Origin: Micrasema longulum
Taxonomy: Eukaryota; Arthropoda; Insecta; Trichoptera; Brachycentridae
Direction of reading: 5' to 3'
Length of the DNA stretch: 64,000 nucleotides
Assembly: GCA_022494885.1 (NCBI GenBank)
Contig: JAGVSM010001245.1
Span: 38,753-102,752, forward strand
Shown here: positions 42,345-53,395 of the stretch, piece by piece
Numbering within the stretch: the stretch's first letter is position 1
Layout: each line of letters starts with the position of its first letter
Made by a program: the position numbers and the translations under genes
The notes under the pieces: model-generated
Databases searched by the model: none
What the model was told of the DNA's origin: nothing
Seen by the model: the letters and a program-made list of their open reading frames with translations, nothing else

Positions 42345-42851
42345 GGTTTAAAGTTTTTTCCGAAACATCCCTTCACTTTCACAGCCTCGCACCTCTGCTG
42401 GGAGAGCATTCCATGCCATAGGGCCTGCGGCCGCAAATGCGCGTTCACTAAATTTAGTGCGTTGTTTGCGTAGAGGTATGCTAACTTTTCCTCTCGCCGT
42501 AGACGTAGCTGATTTAAGCATGAGACGCCTGTCAGCTAGTTCATCGGGAATGCATAGTTCCCTTAGATATACCAGAGCAGAGTTGTGCAGTGACTTATAC
42601 ATAAGCCAACAGAGTTTGTATTCGAACCTCTGTGGAAAACGTAACCAGTGTAGTTCCCTGCCTTGACTTCCTTGCCTTGACTTCCATTTTCCACTTGAAG
42701 AAGGTTTGAAAGTATTTTTTCCATCTATTCTAGTTTTATTTGTGATCCCAACGTAGATTCGTATGTTATCAATATATAAACATGAATCATAAATGGAATG
42801 GAAGTCATTCTTCAATATGGCCGACAGCAGCGATTTCTTGCCTTGAGTCAT
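42345..42851 (-). pseudogene. CR1/L2-like LINE C-terminus fused to a second repeat
   Basis: A 167-codon open frame. The lower part (42348-42660) encodes RELHWLRFPQRFEYKLCWLM, CIPDELADRRLMLKS and SERAFAAAGPMAWNALPAEV, the conserved end of CR1/L2-type LINE polymerases. The upper part (42660-42851) encodes unrelated sequence. The join is at a short GGAAGTCAAGGCA repeat near 42660-42680. So this looks like a transposon chimera by rearrangement, not a host gene. Confidence 0.78.
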
Positions 42852-43189
42852 TTATCGGTTATCGCATGAATATTCTGGCTCTAAGGCCGCATGTGTTTTG
42901 TAGTACTTAGACATTTTTTTTCTCGATCCAAATATTATTATGCGTGAGATTGGCAGTGATCTAGATATAAAATGGACTGATTATAATATTATTTATTTTC
43001 CATTCCGGATGATAGCGTAACCGTATTCTACAAAATCATTAATATTCGAAATAGGAAAATGTCACATACTACAAATACCGATAAAAACACATGTAAATGA
43101 ATTTAGAAACATTAATTGTATTTCTAAAATCAATATGGATACTCTGCCGTCATAATAAAGAAAGAAGTTTCTACTAAAACAATAAATGG

Positions 43190-43605
43190 AGAAAATAAAT
43201 ATTTTGTAACTCGGAAATTGAAAAATTCGCCGTGTGAAAAATGCTACAATTTTTTTTAATTCTATTTTTTATATTTTGTTTATTTATTCCAAATTACAAC
43301 AGTTTAAATATTAATGATCCCATTAAGGATTTTTAGGCTATGCCCGTGTCAAGCCATAATAACTAACAATAAAAATACATAGTAAAATTAATTTTTAGAG
43401 AAAATAAATATTTTGTAACTCGGAAATTGAAAAATTCGCCGTGTGAAAAATGCTACAATTTTTTTTAATTCTATTTTTTATATTTTGTTTATTCATTCAA
43501 AATTACACTAGTTTAAATATTTATCAACTTATTAAGGCTTTTTAGGCTATGCCCGTATCAAGCCACAATAAATAACAATAAAAATACATGGTAAAATTAA
43601 TTAGA
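43190..43605. repeat. Tandem duplication of a 208-bp unit
   Basis: Units begin at about 43190 and 43398 (GAGAAAATAAATATTTTGTA, TCGCCGTGTGAAAAATGCTA). The copies agree closely through AGGCTATGCCCGT and end at about 43605. The lower part of the unit is the reversed LINE 3' end. Confidence 0.85.
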
Positions 43606-43900
43606 TCAAATTATAATGACATAGAATAACAATCTAGAAAAAAAGGTAAATGTAATAAATAATAAAATTCCAAAGAATACAATGCAAAAAGATAATCAGA
43701 AATAATTTTTAAAATATAAATTATACAAATTAAGGATCACACATAATCAAATATACAAAATAATGGTGTCATTAAAATCAACAAAATAATAGTAAAATAA
43801 AGTAGTGTTAAAAAAAAACAAAATAAGAGTATCATTGAAATCAACAGGAAAATAATGTTTTTATAAAAACATAATTGAAATGATAATTAAGATTTGTTTT
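43490..43900 (-). mobile_element. LINE 3' region, reverse
   Basis: It mirrors 32880-33390: AAGGCTTTTTAGGCTATGCC and CAAAGAATACAATGCAAAAA, then TCAACAAAATAATAGTAAAA. Confidence 0.65.
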
Positions 43901-44650
43901 TTATTATTAATTAAGTATTTTATCATGCGACAGTATGTATTGTGGTTTTCCCCGATGGATGATGAATGGATATATTAATTTAAATCAATTTTACGTCATG
44001 TATTTTTAAAAAAAGCATTTTCTTTTTAGTAAAAAAAATAGAAAAAAATTTTTTATACTCGTACTGCAATGAAAAGACGTTTCTTACTAGTAGAAACGCC
44101 CTTTTTATTTAGTAATTTAGTAAATGTCTTTCTGTCTTAGTGTTAATATGCCAATAGATTCTACTCAACTAAATAAAATAGACGTTACTGGTTATTTACT
44201 GCTTTTCAACCAAATAACGCCGACCTAATAATCAATTAACTTTAAAATTACCAGCAGATGCGCCCATCTTAAATTTATTTGACTACGAGTATATACATTC
44301 ATTTCAGATGTTTTTATAAACGGAATAGAAGAAAAAATAAGTCAATTACCTATTTTTAACAAAACTAAGTACATATCTTAAGCAGTCTTTTATAATTATA
44401 TAAGTCAGAAAAGCCTTTTATATTTAGTAATCTTCAAGACTTTTTGCAGTTAAGTCTCATTTATTAGTAAAGATTATATGGTTGTGGTTATTTTAGAAAG
44501 ATAATTCAGTAGATGCGTATTTTTTTCTTGATTCCGAATACGTATTTAACCCATTTTGAAAAAAAATGTTAGATGCGTCCTTGTCTCTTACGGCAATATT
44601 GTGGAGAAATATTTTCATACGGGATTTTTAAAATAAAAATGTTTAAAAAT
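43901..44650. other. intergenic, nothing recognised
   Basis: AT-rich. CGTTTCTTACTAGTAGAAACG at about 44080-44100 is a small hairpin. Confidence 0.4.
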
Positions 44651-44689
44651 ATGTTGAATCGGGTTGTGGTAAAAAAAAAACATTTACTT

Positions 44690-44745
44690 ATTGCCTGGCA
44701 ACAGCAATAACCAGTACACCATGAGACCAACTAATCTCCAGACAA
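44690..44745 (-). repeat. tRNA-like SINE head, family 3
   Basis: CAACAGCAATAACCAGTACA and CCATGAGACC, the inverse of the head at 6118-6178. Confidence 0.5.
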
Positions 44746-44934
44746 TTTCGTTTTGCAGGGTTTTTGCCTGACAGTATTCGCTAATTTTATTTAATGATTT
44801 TGAAAAGAATATCATTAAAATCTCTTTTATTAAGAATCGGGCTGTAGTAATGTGTGAAATAGGCTATTATTCGACGGATTTGATTTGGACATTCACCAGC
44901 ATTCTTGTAATAATGAACAGACTTTAGTTCATTT

Positions 44935-45045
44935 TTATTATTTTTTCATACGTTTTCAAGAAACATCGCTCCACTATTAAATACCCTAATTTTTACTGTG
45001 TAAGAAAATATTTTTTATATCCAATTTCCTGTAGCACTGATCTTC
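44935..45045 (+). repeat. Repeat family W, copy 3
   Basis: AGTTCATTTTTATTATTTTT..TATCCAATTTCCTGTAGCAC, parallel to 30095-30232 and 31570-31722. Confidence 0.6.
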
Positions 45046-45159
45046 TTCATTAAATTATTTTTTTCTTCACACACGACTGCGTATTTATACGTAGCATCAC
45101 GTTTGATCATGATGGAAGTCCGAATGTGAGCGCGGAAGGGAATTACCCACGAATTGAAA

Positions 45160-45826
45160 TGCCAGTTTCTTAGCAACACAACTCCTAAACGGCTTAACCG
45201 ATTTACGTGCGGTTTTCAGATAAATATAGGTCTTTGCGCTGTGCGTGTTCGTAGATATTAAAATCTTAAATATATTATGTAAAAAAGAAGTAAGGAGCAT
45301 AAGTGTTTTATTTATCGAACTACCATAGTTGCATTTGAGGAGAATGCATTTACAAAAAAATTAAAGATGTTTTTTTGTGTATAAAAAAAGTTTGTTTTTA
45401 AATGTTTAAAAATAGCATTTGTTTTTTGTGGATCTCAATCAGATTCTTTCCTTAAATTCCTTATAATTTCTACTCGTTTATTTCTTTTTACTGGATTTTT
45501 AGTAATAGATACTAAAATAATGTTAAATACAATACATTTAAAAAATCGTATTCCTACATAAGTACACCCCTATGTTGGTGAGAAGACCGAAGTTTGACGT
45601 TTGCAAAAAGAATGCCTCATTAAAAAAATTAAAAAAATGTTTTTGAATTTAACTATAAACAAGTACCTAGGCACCTACTTGAATTTAATATTATTTGAAT
45701 ATTAATAATTTTTAGTTTTGAAATTCAATCATAAACAAGTACCTAGGTACCTACTTATCAATGAAAAGTCTTTTGCCAACGTTCAGGCAGGACAACGTCT
45801 GTCGGGTCCGCTAGTATTGTTATATA
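45160..45826 (+). mobile_element. Helitron-like fragment ending CTAG
   Basis: Contains ATTTACGTGCGGTTTTCAGA, GAGGAGAATGCATTTAC and a pair of ACAAGTACCTAGG boxes. It ends GACAACGTCTGTCGGGTCCG then CTAG|T. Lepidopteran Helitrons commonly end in a GC-rich short hairpin plus CTAGT; the GGAC..GTCC pairing here fits. Related to the fold-back at 21540-22578. Confidence 0.6.
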
Positions 45827-46214
45827 TACTTATATTTTCTAGCTTAAGTTAAAATTATTCAACTCTTATTTCCCGTTAAAATATATCTAGGCCAAATTTT
45901 CATTTAAGGACATGTTTGTTTCGAAACAGTGCACCGAAATTATTATTTGATGCACTCACTCAATATTTCAACACTACCTATATTAGCATATCAATTATCC
46001 AAATCATATTATCATTCATTGTGGTCGATGCACAATATTGAATACTAATTATTAGGATTGTCAGAAACCATATTTAGACAACGATGTGCGTCAGGTATTA
46101 GATGAAAAATATTTTTAATTAATTTTTAATTAAAATAATTGTTAAGAATATATTCGTTGTTTCTTGCCGTACAAAAAAATTTGCTTTCACAAAACTATTT
46201 TTCCGATGGTTTCA

Positions 46215-46678
46215 TCATTATCATCTTCATTCCCTTTCCGCGCCTAATGGTGCACAGGGCACTGCATTGGCATACCAATTTTTAGCGTATCTTGATAAGT
46301 TTTGTTACAGGAAGGTAACATAATCAATCATACACTTCAGGGCCGCGATTACAAACGCTGTCTTCATCGGTATATATCGAGACGGTAAAAAGTAAAATCG
46401 ACATTTATCTACGAAAATGTGTATATTTTGTAACCGAACATATTTAGGAAAAAAAATGCACACTTATTTTTTTGTACAGAAAATTTAATTTTACTTTAAA
46501 GATAAAATTTCCGATAATTTTTAACTTTTCTTTGGAATACGGGTCCAGGAATTATGAAATATTCTAGTGTAAAAGCACCCTTTTAAATAAATATTTCATG
46601 TCAATTATGTCGGAAATCGAACCCGAGACCTCTTGCATGGTAGGCAAACGTGCTGACCATTACACCACGAGGCCGATG
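46215..46678 (-). mobile_element. SINE family 2 interrupted by a MITE
   Basis: The 3' part (CACCATTAGGCGCGG on the minus strand) is at 46226-46340. The body and head (CCATGCAAGAGGTCTCGGGT, TAATGGTCAGCACG) are at 46553-46678. Between them lies a family-Z MITE (46342-46553), so the MITE inserted into the SINE. Confidence 0.78.
46342..46553 (+). mobile_element. MITE family Z, nested copy
   Basis: Starts GGGCCGCGATTACAAACGCT, has ATCGAGACGGTAAAAAGTAA and CTACGAAAATGTGTATATTT, and ends GGAATACGGGTCC. About 210 bp. Confidence 0.75.
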
Positions 46679-46734
46679 ATGTACATTTTTATAAACAGCC
46701 ATATATTTTTGCACAATAATATTATTGCATGATC

Positions 46735-46865
46735 ATGGTCATAAGCTCTGTGAATGCCTAGACTTTCATATTCCCTTTTTGAAATCCTTTTAAAAATATT
46801 TCTAGTCTACAAAAATTTAGAACTAATTTTGACTCCATATATATGTTCGGCATACTAAATTTTTG
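46735..46865 (+). repeat. Family X tail joined to a LINE snippet
   Basis: GGTCATAAGCTCTGTGAATG and CCTAGACTTTCATATTCCCT come from family X. They are followed at 46798 by TTTCTAGTCTACAAAAA..GGCATACTAAATTT, a piece of the LINE also at 47115. Confidence 0.6.
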
Positions 46866-47480
46866 GATACAGTCTGATGTATTCAAATATGATTCTACGC
46901 TCCTTCTGGACTATTCTTAATTCTACGCGTGCTGGGATATTTATTTATTGTACAGCGTTCTTAAATGACGCAATATAAATTATCCAACTATAATAATTAT
47001 TTATAACATGATAACTAATAAAACAGTGCAAATATTTTAGAAAAATAGCGTGGATGCTCGGACTAGAGAGAGATAATTATTCTTATGCTGAAATAGAGTC
47101 AATGTTAAATATTTCTAGTCTACAAAACGTAGAACTAATATTGACTCCATATATATGTTCGGCATACTAAATGGTATTAATCGATGTTCCATCATTACTG
47201 GGACAAGTAAAATTCAATATTCCGACTCGTAGATTGAGAAACAATGAAGTACTGTTCATCGATCAGCATAGAACAAACTATGGCCTAAATTCTCCAATGA
47301 CCCGTCTTTGTCGTATTTTTAACTCAAGACAAGATCTGGACTTTTTTGGTTTAAGTCTACAAAGATTTTAACGAGCACTAAATAAATAGTCCATATCTTG
47401 TCTTTATGTCCCTAATGTTTGTCAATGCTTCTTTCTTATTTTTTTAAATGTTTTCACTGTTCTTATATTGTAATATTAAT
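46866..47480 (+). repeat. Inverted duplicate of 51450-52045
   Basis: It carries a P-like right terminus (GGACTATTCTTAATTCTACG), the flank CGTGCTGGGATATTTA and a 5'-truncated LINE starting at about 47040. All are in the same order as on the minus strand at 52045-51450, including the shared junctions. Confidence 0.88.
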
Positions 47481-47500
47481 TCCCTTTTTATTTATTTATT
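47040..47500 (+). pseudogene. 5'-truncated LINE, C-terminal domain
   Basis: Frames encode AWMLGLERDNYSYAEIESML and then, after a one-base deletion near 47130, VPSLLGQVKFNIPTRRLRNN and LFIDQHRTNYGLNSPMTRLC. The same domain is on the minus strand at 49917 and 51519. Confidence 0.85.
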
Positions 47501-47769
47501 TACAAACATAAGTTTATTGTACATTATTTGAGACATAAGTCCCGACTCCATGGGACTAAAAGTCCTGTGTTGAGATGGGACGAGCAATTAGTTGACACAG
47601 ACACATGAGTATATCACCACTAATAAAGGATCGGAAACATAAAAAATAAGTTTAAAAAAACATACACATGGCACATCAATCTCCCACTAAGGAAAATCCA
47701 GTCCTTAACTCCTTTCTTGAAAATAGTTATTGTCCTTGAGAGTTTAATACGCTCCTCCAAATAATTGAA

Positions 47770-47815
47770 TTGTATTGTATAAATGGACAGTGTCCGTAAA
47801 TAAATAAATTAATAT
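47770..47815 (+). repeat. LINE 3' tail
   Basis: ATTGTATTGTATAAATGGAC..GTCCGTAAATAAATAAATTA, the common LINE end of this window. Confidence 0.6.
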
Positions 47816-47930
47816 GACTGAACTTAGAGATTCCGAAACTTAGTCTCGCTGCGGCATTTAACACAGACTGTAGGCGAGTCATATGATTCATTGGTAGACC
47901 TGCGTATCTACATATTGCCTAAAAGATGCA
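47815..47930 (-). pseudogene. CR1/L2-like LINE snippet
   Basis: The minus strand encodes ..MTRLQSVLNAAARLSFGI.., matching the frame beginning at 14486. It directly abuts the LINE tail before it. Confidence 0.65.
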
Positions 47931-48317
47931 TCAAACTCGCCATTTTTAACATGCAATACGATTGTTTTACTGTAGATTATGTATTATCTATTGTTTATGT
48001 GTTTTTATAGATGTTTTTTTAAAACTACGTGGCGACTAACGTATGATTATCATGAATCGGTTGGCTCGGTTGAATTGTAATTATAGGTTGGGTAAATTCG
48101 CACTAAGCTGGCTTACGAAATAATAGTGTTGTTATTAGGTTATTGTTTTAATGACATTTTGACTTCAGCTACACTCCTCATGACGCATTCGGTAAACCGT
48201 TTAAATCGGAGGTCTCCAAACTTTTTTGTCCCTTAGACAACGAGCCGATTTTTTACATACGGTGTACATGCGGTGCTTTCCGAATATTGTTTTTTTTTTA
48301 CAGATTTATCAATATCT

Positions 48318-48475
48318 TCATTCCCCTTCCGCACCTAATGGTCTTAGGAAATATGAAATTTAAAAAAAAAAAACTGACAGTATCAGAGGTAGATACATAT
48401 AGTACAGAATTTAGGTATGCCGTCTCGATATGTACAGATAAAGATAGCGTTTATAATCGTGGCCCCGGACTTGGA
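48318..48475 (+). repeat. SINE-2 snippet followed by MITE Z fragment
   Basis: CTTCATTCCCCTTCCGCACC (SINE family 2 end, reversed) is followed by CGTCTCGATATGTACAGATA, AGCGTTTATAATCGTGGCCC (family Z end). Confidence 0.55.
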
Positions 48476-48975
48476 GGGCGAGAAATATTCACAGGGACCC
48501 GTCACAATAGATCTTCACAGGTCGCAGTGACGTCAGGAGCTTGCATAGCACTGACCGCCACCTCTTATAGCCCCGCCACGCTATGCTCCTTGCGCTGCTC
48601 ATGCTCATGCTCCTCGCGCTGCCGCCCTCTCGCCCGATGTTGCCCTCTCTGCCCATACACTACTCTACTCGCGCAATTAATCGCACTTTTCATTTGTCTT
48701 TCTATACAATGGACGATGAAACTGTGACAGCGTGCGCGCTATGCATTTTTAGTATAGCTAATTGTATCAATGTCATACAAAGAAATATACATCATTCAAA
48801 GTTGACGCGTGCCTTTGTGTGAGCGCTCGATGCGTACTGCGACCGCGCGATTATGTGGCCAGCCACTCGCGCTCGTATCGCCGGTCCTTTGACTCGCGCT
48901 CAAAAACCGACGAAATAGGGAGCGGCGGGCACGACGAGGAGCATGACGAGTAATGTTGCCACACTACGTCTCTGC
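48476..48975. other. GC-rich segment with inverted ends, unknown
   Basis: CATGCTCCTCGCGCTGCCGC (about 48609) recurs inverted near 48925-48950 (GCACGACGAGGAGCATGACG). A 37-codon frame from an ATG at 48711 starts MDDETVTACALCIFSIANCI, loosely like the start of Harbinger-type transposase genes. A small DNA transposon or promoter is possible; I cannot decide. Confidence 0.35.
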
Positions 48976-49740
48976 CTCCTTTCCTCGCTTTTTCCAATGC
49001 CACCAGTACTAAGAATTAGAATAAGTTAATATAATTCCACGGTGACAAAAGCAGAGAATAATAATCCCCGAGCTGCAAGCATTTGTTTTTATTATCAATG
49101 ACTTCATACTTACCATTTGGCCGGCTCTAATTTAATTACGTTACAATACGTCGTGTATGTATAGTACTGTGCATATGTTGTGCGTCGTGATAGTTTGTCA
49201 TCGCTGTCAAAGTAACGTTACTGTATTCGTACATGCTCAAGGATGATGGATGGTGGACGATGGAAGTGAAGATGTGGAGATGGATGATGTTCAGTTCATA
49301 TTACCTTATCTCCATTCTTTTTTTTCGGTTTACAGCAAAGCTACAAAGCAAAACAAATCAATCTGAGGCAGTGGTCATATCAGTAAGGAGTGAGGATAAT
49401 TAAAACGGTCATGCGGCACAACTTTACGAAATTAAAGCACTACATTAAAAATGGTTCAAACATGCTACAGACAAGCTATGTGCAATGCAAATTACGTCAA
49501 ATGTACATTTTAACTACTTCAGAAGGTAATCTACAAAAATGGTCATGTCCACTTTAGTTAAATTTGAGTAAATGTTACTTTTAAGTTCTGAAGTTTTTAT
49601 ATTGAAGCAGATCAGTGAAGGACTTGACCAGATTTGAAATTAGCAACTAGTGAATACAATTGGCGTTGATACATTTAAAGCAAAGGCGATGCTCGAAAAT
49701 TAATGTACAAAAATATTCTTTAAAAAAATTAGACTCGAGT
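48976..49740. other. intergenic, nothing recognised
   Basis: No coding or repeat signal that I can support. Confidence 0.45.
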
Positions 49741-49764
49741 ATTTTTGAAGATTACCCCCTGACT

Positions 49765-50545
49765 TAACATTTATTTATTTATTTATTTATTAACGGACAT
49801 TGTCCATGTATACAATTTATAAGGTTTAAATATTACAATAAAAGAGTAGTTTAAAACATTTAAAGAAAAAAGAAAGAAGCATTGACAAACATAAGGGACA
49901 TCGAGACAAGATCTGACTATTTATTTAGTGCTCGTTTAAATCGTTGTAAACTTAAACCAAAAAAGTCCAGATCCTGTCTTGAGTTAACAATACGACAAAG
50001 GCGGGTCATTGGAGAATTTAGGCCATAGTTTGTTCTATGCTGATCGATGAACAGTACTTCATTGTTTCTCAATCTACGAGTCGGAATATTGAATTTTACT
50101 TGTCCCAGTAATGATGGAACATAGATTATACCATTTAGTATGCCGAACATATATATGGAGTCAATATTAGTTCTACGTTTTTGTAGACTAGAAATATTTA
50201 ACATCGACTCTATTTCAGCATAAGAATAATTATCTCTCTCTAGTCCAAGCATCCACGCTATTTTTCGAAGCAAGCGATGTTGGACTGATTCAATGTGATT
50301 TATGCGATTGACATAGAATGGAGACCAGACCACTGAGGCATATTCAAGAAGAGGGCGAACAGTTGAGCAATAAAGAATTTTGATTGTACGGACATAAGTT
50401 AAATCAGAGGATATTCTGTTAATGAAGCCAAGTAATTTCAGTGATTTATTTACTGTATTATCTATATGCTCGTTGTACATAAACATAACATAACATAAAA
50501 ACGTTCTGTGGTATAAAAAAACATTTAATTGTAGAAACAAATTGA
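49765..50545 (-). pseudogene. LINE C-terminal domain, longest intact copy, with 3' tail
   Basis: The minus-strand frame 50540-49917 (207 codons) encodes NTVNKSLKLLGFINRISSDL, PLLEYASVVWSPFYVNRI, HIESVQHRLLRKIAWMLGLE and QDLDFFGLSLQRFKRALNK. This is the thumb/C-terminal part of a CR1/Jockey-type reverse transcriptase. The 3' end has TAAATAAATAAATAAA units at 49785-49765. The polymerase core is missing. Confidence 0.9.
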
Positions 50546-50644
50546 TAGTATTGTATGGCTACCAGAGTCCCATTGTGAAAATTTATCCTTACGGAAAATT
50601 GGATAAAAATAAATAAATTACTTAATTAAAAGTTTCGTGAGAAT

Positions 50645-50825
50645 GTATCAAAAAAAATAAAACGACCTACTTTGCATGACGTCGCTAGTTCTTTCGAATC
50701 AACCAATGATAAGAAAGTTATGACTGATTTCCGCTTTACGGTAAGTCAACTGACAAATCGGCTGAACTCATCGATAAGAATGGGAAGAAACTTGAGACGT
50801 CACACGCGAAGTAATTTAAAAAAAT
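50645..50825 (-). repeat. Repeat family V, copy 1
   Basis: ACCTACTTTGCATGACGTCG, ATCAACCAATGATAAGA and AAACTTGAGACGTCACACGC correspond, reversed, to 63605-63745. TGACGTCA-like motifs stand at both ends. Confidence 0.6.
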
Positions 50826-51360
50826 ACAAAAATCATAGCGCTCATTGAAAATTACCTTAGTTTAATAGTCAAATTAAAAAAAACAACAAAATTGGTTTAG
50901 TTTCGGGGGTGCGGAAAACGGGATTGCATAATGTTCAAATTCCTATTGCGTAAAAATTGAATAGGTACTTAATTATGGCGTTGCTTGATAGGTTTACACG
51001 CACAACAAAATGAAAATTGAAAGGATACCTTTTTCAGTTAATAATGTGAAGATGACAGACAGGTGCATATTTACGGAGTATATTTTTGAAGATTCAGTCA
51101 CACCAATGCCCAACACAGCCGGGTCTCATCATTTTGTATATGGACCTATTTCATAATGCTACCATAACAACGTGCGAACGGTGACATCACCGACTCCGCG
51201 TCCATTATACATATTCATACCTGTTCTATTATTTTAGTAGTGCCTACACTTGTGTTCGAATGTGTTCATTTCTTTGTTGTTATTTTGTCTGTGGACTAAA
51301 TCCGTCAACTTTTGTCCGCACTTAAAACACCTGCTAATTTACGTGTGATTCATTTGCACA
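50826..51360. other. intergenic, nothing recognised
   Basis: Mixed composition without supported features. Confidence 0.4.
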
Positions 51361-51369
51361 GTATCTATT

Positions 51370-51975
51370 TGGTAATTTATTTATTTATTTATTAACGGAC
51401 ATTGTCTATGTATACAATTTATAAGGTTTAAATATTACAATAAAAGAATAGTTTAAAACATTTTTAAAAAAAGAAAGAAGCATTGACAAACATAAGAGAC
51501 ATCGAGGCAAGATCTGGACTATTTATTTAGTGCTCGTTTAAATCGTTGTAAACTTAAACCAAAAAAGTCCAGATCTTGTCTTGAGTTAACAATACGACAA
51601 AGACGGGTCATTGGAGAATTTAGGCCATAGTTTGTTATATGCTGATCGATGAACAGTACTTCATTGTTTCTCAATCTACGAGTCGGAATATTGAATTTTA
51701 CTTGTCCCAGTAATGATGGAACATCGATTATACCATTTAGTATGCCGAACATATATATGGAGTCAATATTAGTTCTACGTTTTTGTAGACTAGAAATATT
51801 TAACATTGACTCTATTTCAGCGTAAGAATAATTATCTCTCTCTAGTCCGAGCATCCACGCTATTTTTCTAAAATATTTGCACTGTTTTATTAGTTATCAT
51901 GTTATAAATAATTATTATAGTTGGATAATTTATATTGCGTCATTTAAGAACGCTGTACAATAAATAAATATCCCA
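51370..51975 (-). pseudogene. 5'-truncated LINE plus flank, minus strand
   Basis: The frame 51854-51519 (111 codons) encodes MLGLERDNYSYAEIESMLNI, IIDVPSLLGQVKFNIPTRRL and LDFFGLSLQRFKRALNK; the 3' tail is at 51395-51375. The LINE stops at about 51868. From there to 51972 is non-LINE flank that also exists at 46925-47040. Confidence 0.88.
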
Positions 51976-52814
51976 GCACGCGTAGAATTAAGAATAGTCC
52001 AGATGGAGCGTAGAATCATATTTGAATACATCAGACTGTGTCCAATAATCCCGCCACTATGGCCTACTTTCGCCGCGCGCCTTCTTGATGTCGCCGCGTA
52101 ATGTTGCTCGATGGGAAATAAAATAATCATAACACAAATGTAAGGTAAAAAAAAGCAATCTGTTAATATCTCTAAAATTTTATTGTGCATGCGGAAACAT
52201 TGATTGACACAACAGAGTAGATTAGTAAAGGGTCATTCAATAAGCGTAATGGAATTTATGAACTTTGAACTTAAAATATAAAACAAATTTTATTTTATAT
52301 AAAACTGATATTTTTATATAAAACTGTTATTTTTTTATATCATGTTAAATAACATTTGATGTTTTAACGATGATGTCGTTCAAATGTCCCCCACGGCGTT
52401 GTTCAATCCGAGGTCTAATTTTTATTTGTTCTTGCATTAGATGAGCAAACTAGGGTAAAAAAATTACTACCCTGGCAACACTAACAAAATGCTCATTTTG
52501 TTTTTTCGACAATCTGACAGAAGGAAAAATAATTCAATTTTTAAGTAATGCATTTGCGACTTAAACATTCGTTTGCTAATTACACATAAAATGTGATACC
52601 ATCCTGTTTCTTTAAGATCCTTGCAGTATTTCTACACTTTAAAAGAACACAACACGACATAGTTGAATTTAAATCACGAGTTGCGTACTGAGCGACGTCT
52701 ATAAAGAAACAAATGGGCCAAAACGTAAACCTACGCATTTATGAGTAGTTTAGTCGCCTTCTGTTTGATGTGCGTATGCGGTTTCTGGACTATTCTTAAT
52801 TCTATGCCAGCACG
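51973..52814. repeat. 8-bp target duplication around P-like copy B
   Basis: CCAGCACG at 51973-51980 and again at 52807-52814, exactly at the two ends of the element. Confidence 0.92.
51981..52806 (-). mobile_element. P-element-like (THAP) non-autonomous transposon, copy B
   Basis: 826 bp, ends CGTAGAATTAAGAATAGTCC and GGACTATTCTTAATTCTATG, with perfect 8-bp target duplications as in the P superfamily. On the minus strand, 52660-52580 encodes MSCCVLLKCRNTARILKKQD and a few more residues before a stop (THAP-like start). About 52430-52345 encodes RPRIEQRRGGHLNDIIVKTS and a stop. It shares both ends and interior with copy A at 4262-5049. Confidence 0.9.
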
Positions 52815-53067
52815 TTTTGCAGCTACAGAGCGCATGGACGATTTGGATTCTAGTTCTTCGTTTCCAATTATGATCTAATTAATTACACCCGCTTATTGTA
52901 TATCCCGTGGCTTTTCCTCACTGACTTTTGTATGTATGAGTTTTTTTTATTCATTAAAGAAAGAAATACGTTAATTGGCGGTTCTGTAAAGTTGCTACAT
53001 GTCGCTTGGTAACTTTTTCCTTTCCAGCGGTTCTATTCACTTCTGGGGTGATATTCCAAACGCTCTT

Positions 53068-53138
53068 GCGGCCGTAGAAAACACTTTTATCTTGTGTATT
53101 TGTTTGTAAAAACAAGATATAAAAGTGTTTACGGCCGC
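53068..53138. repeat. GC-tipped hairpin
   Basis: Left arm GCGGCCGTAGAAAACACTTT..ATCTTG, right arm CAAGATATAAAAGTGTTTAC..GGCCGC; about 26-bp arms, 18-base loop. Weaker pairing continues outward on both sides (TGCGGTGCTATTC). Confidence 0.8.
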
Positions 53139-53162
53139 CAGAACGGTTCAGAATAGCACCGC

Positions 53163-53395
53163 AGGGTGGCGATTATAAACGCTATCTTCATATGTACATA
53201 TCGAGACGGTATAAAGTAAAATCGATATTTATGTACGAAAATTTAATATCCCTTCGTTGGTAACATATAATTGAACATGTTTAGAAAAAAAATGTAAACA
53301 CATAATATTTTTTATACAGAAAACGTAATTTTACGTTGTCGATAAAATTTCAGATAAATTTTAACTTCACATTTAAATAAGGGTCTCAGGGCCTT
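53163..53395 (+). mobile_element. MITE family Z, forward copy
   Basis: GGCGATTATAAACGCTATCT, ATCGAGACGGTATAAAGTAA and ACGTAATTTTACGTTG, ending GGGTCTCAGGGCC. Directly joined to a reversed copy. Confidence 0.78.

Noticed and set aside
48287..48953. Overlapping frames of up to 146 codons rich in Cys and Ser
   Set aside because: They run through a MITE fragment and a GC-rich block in several frames at once; the residues reflect base composition.
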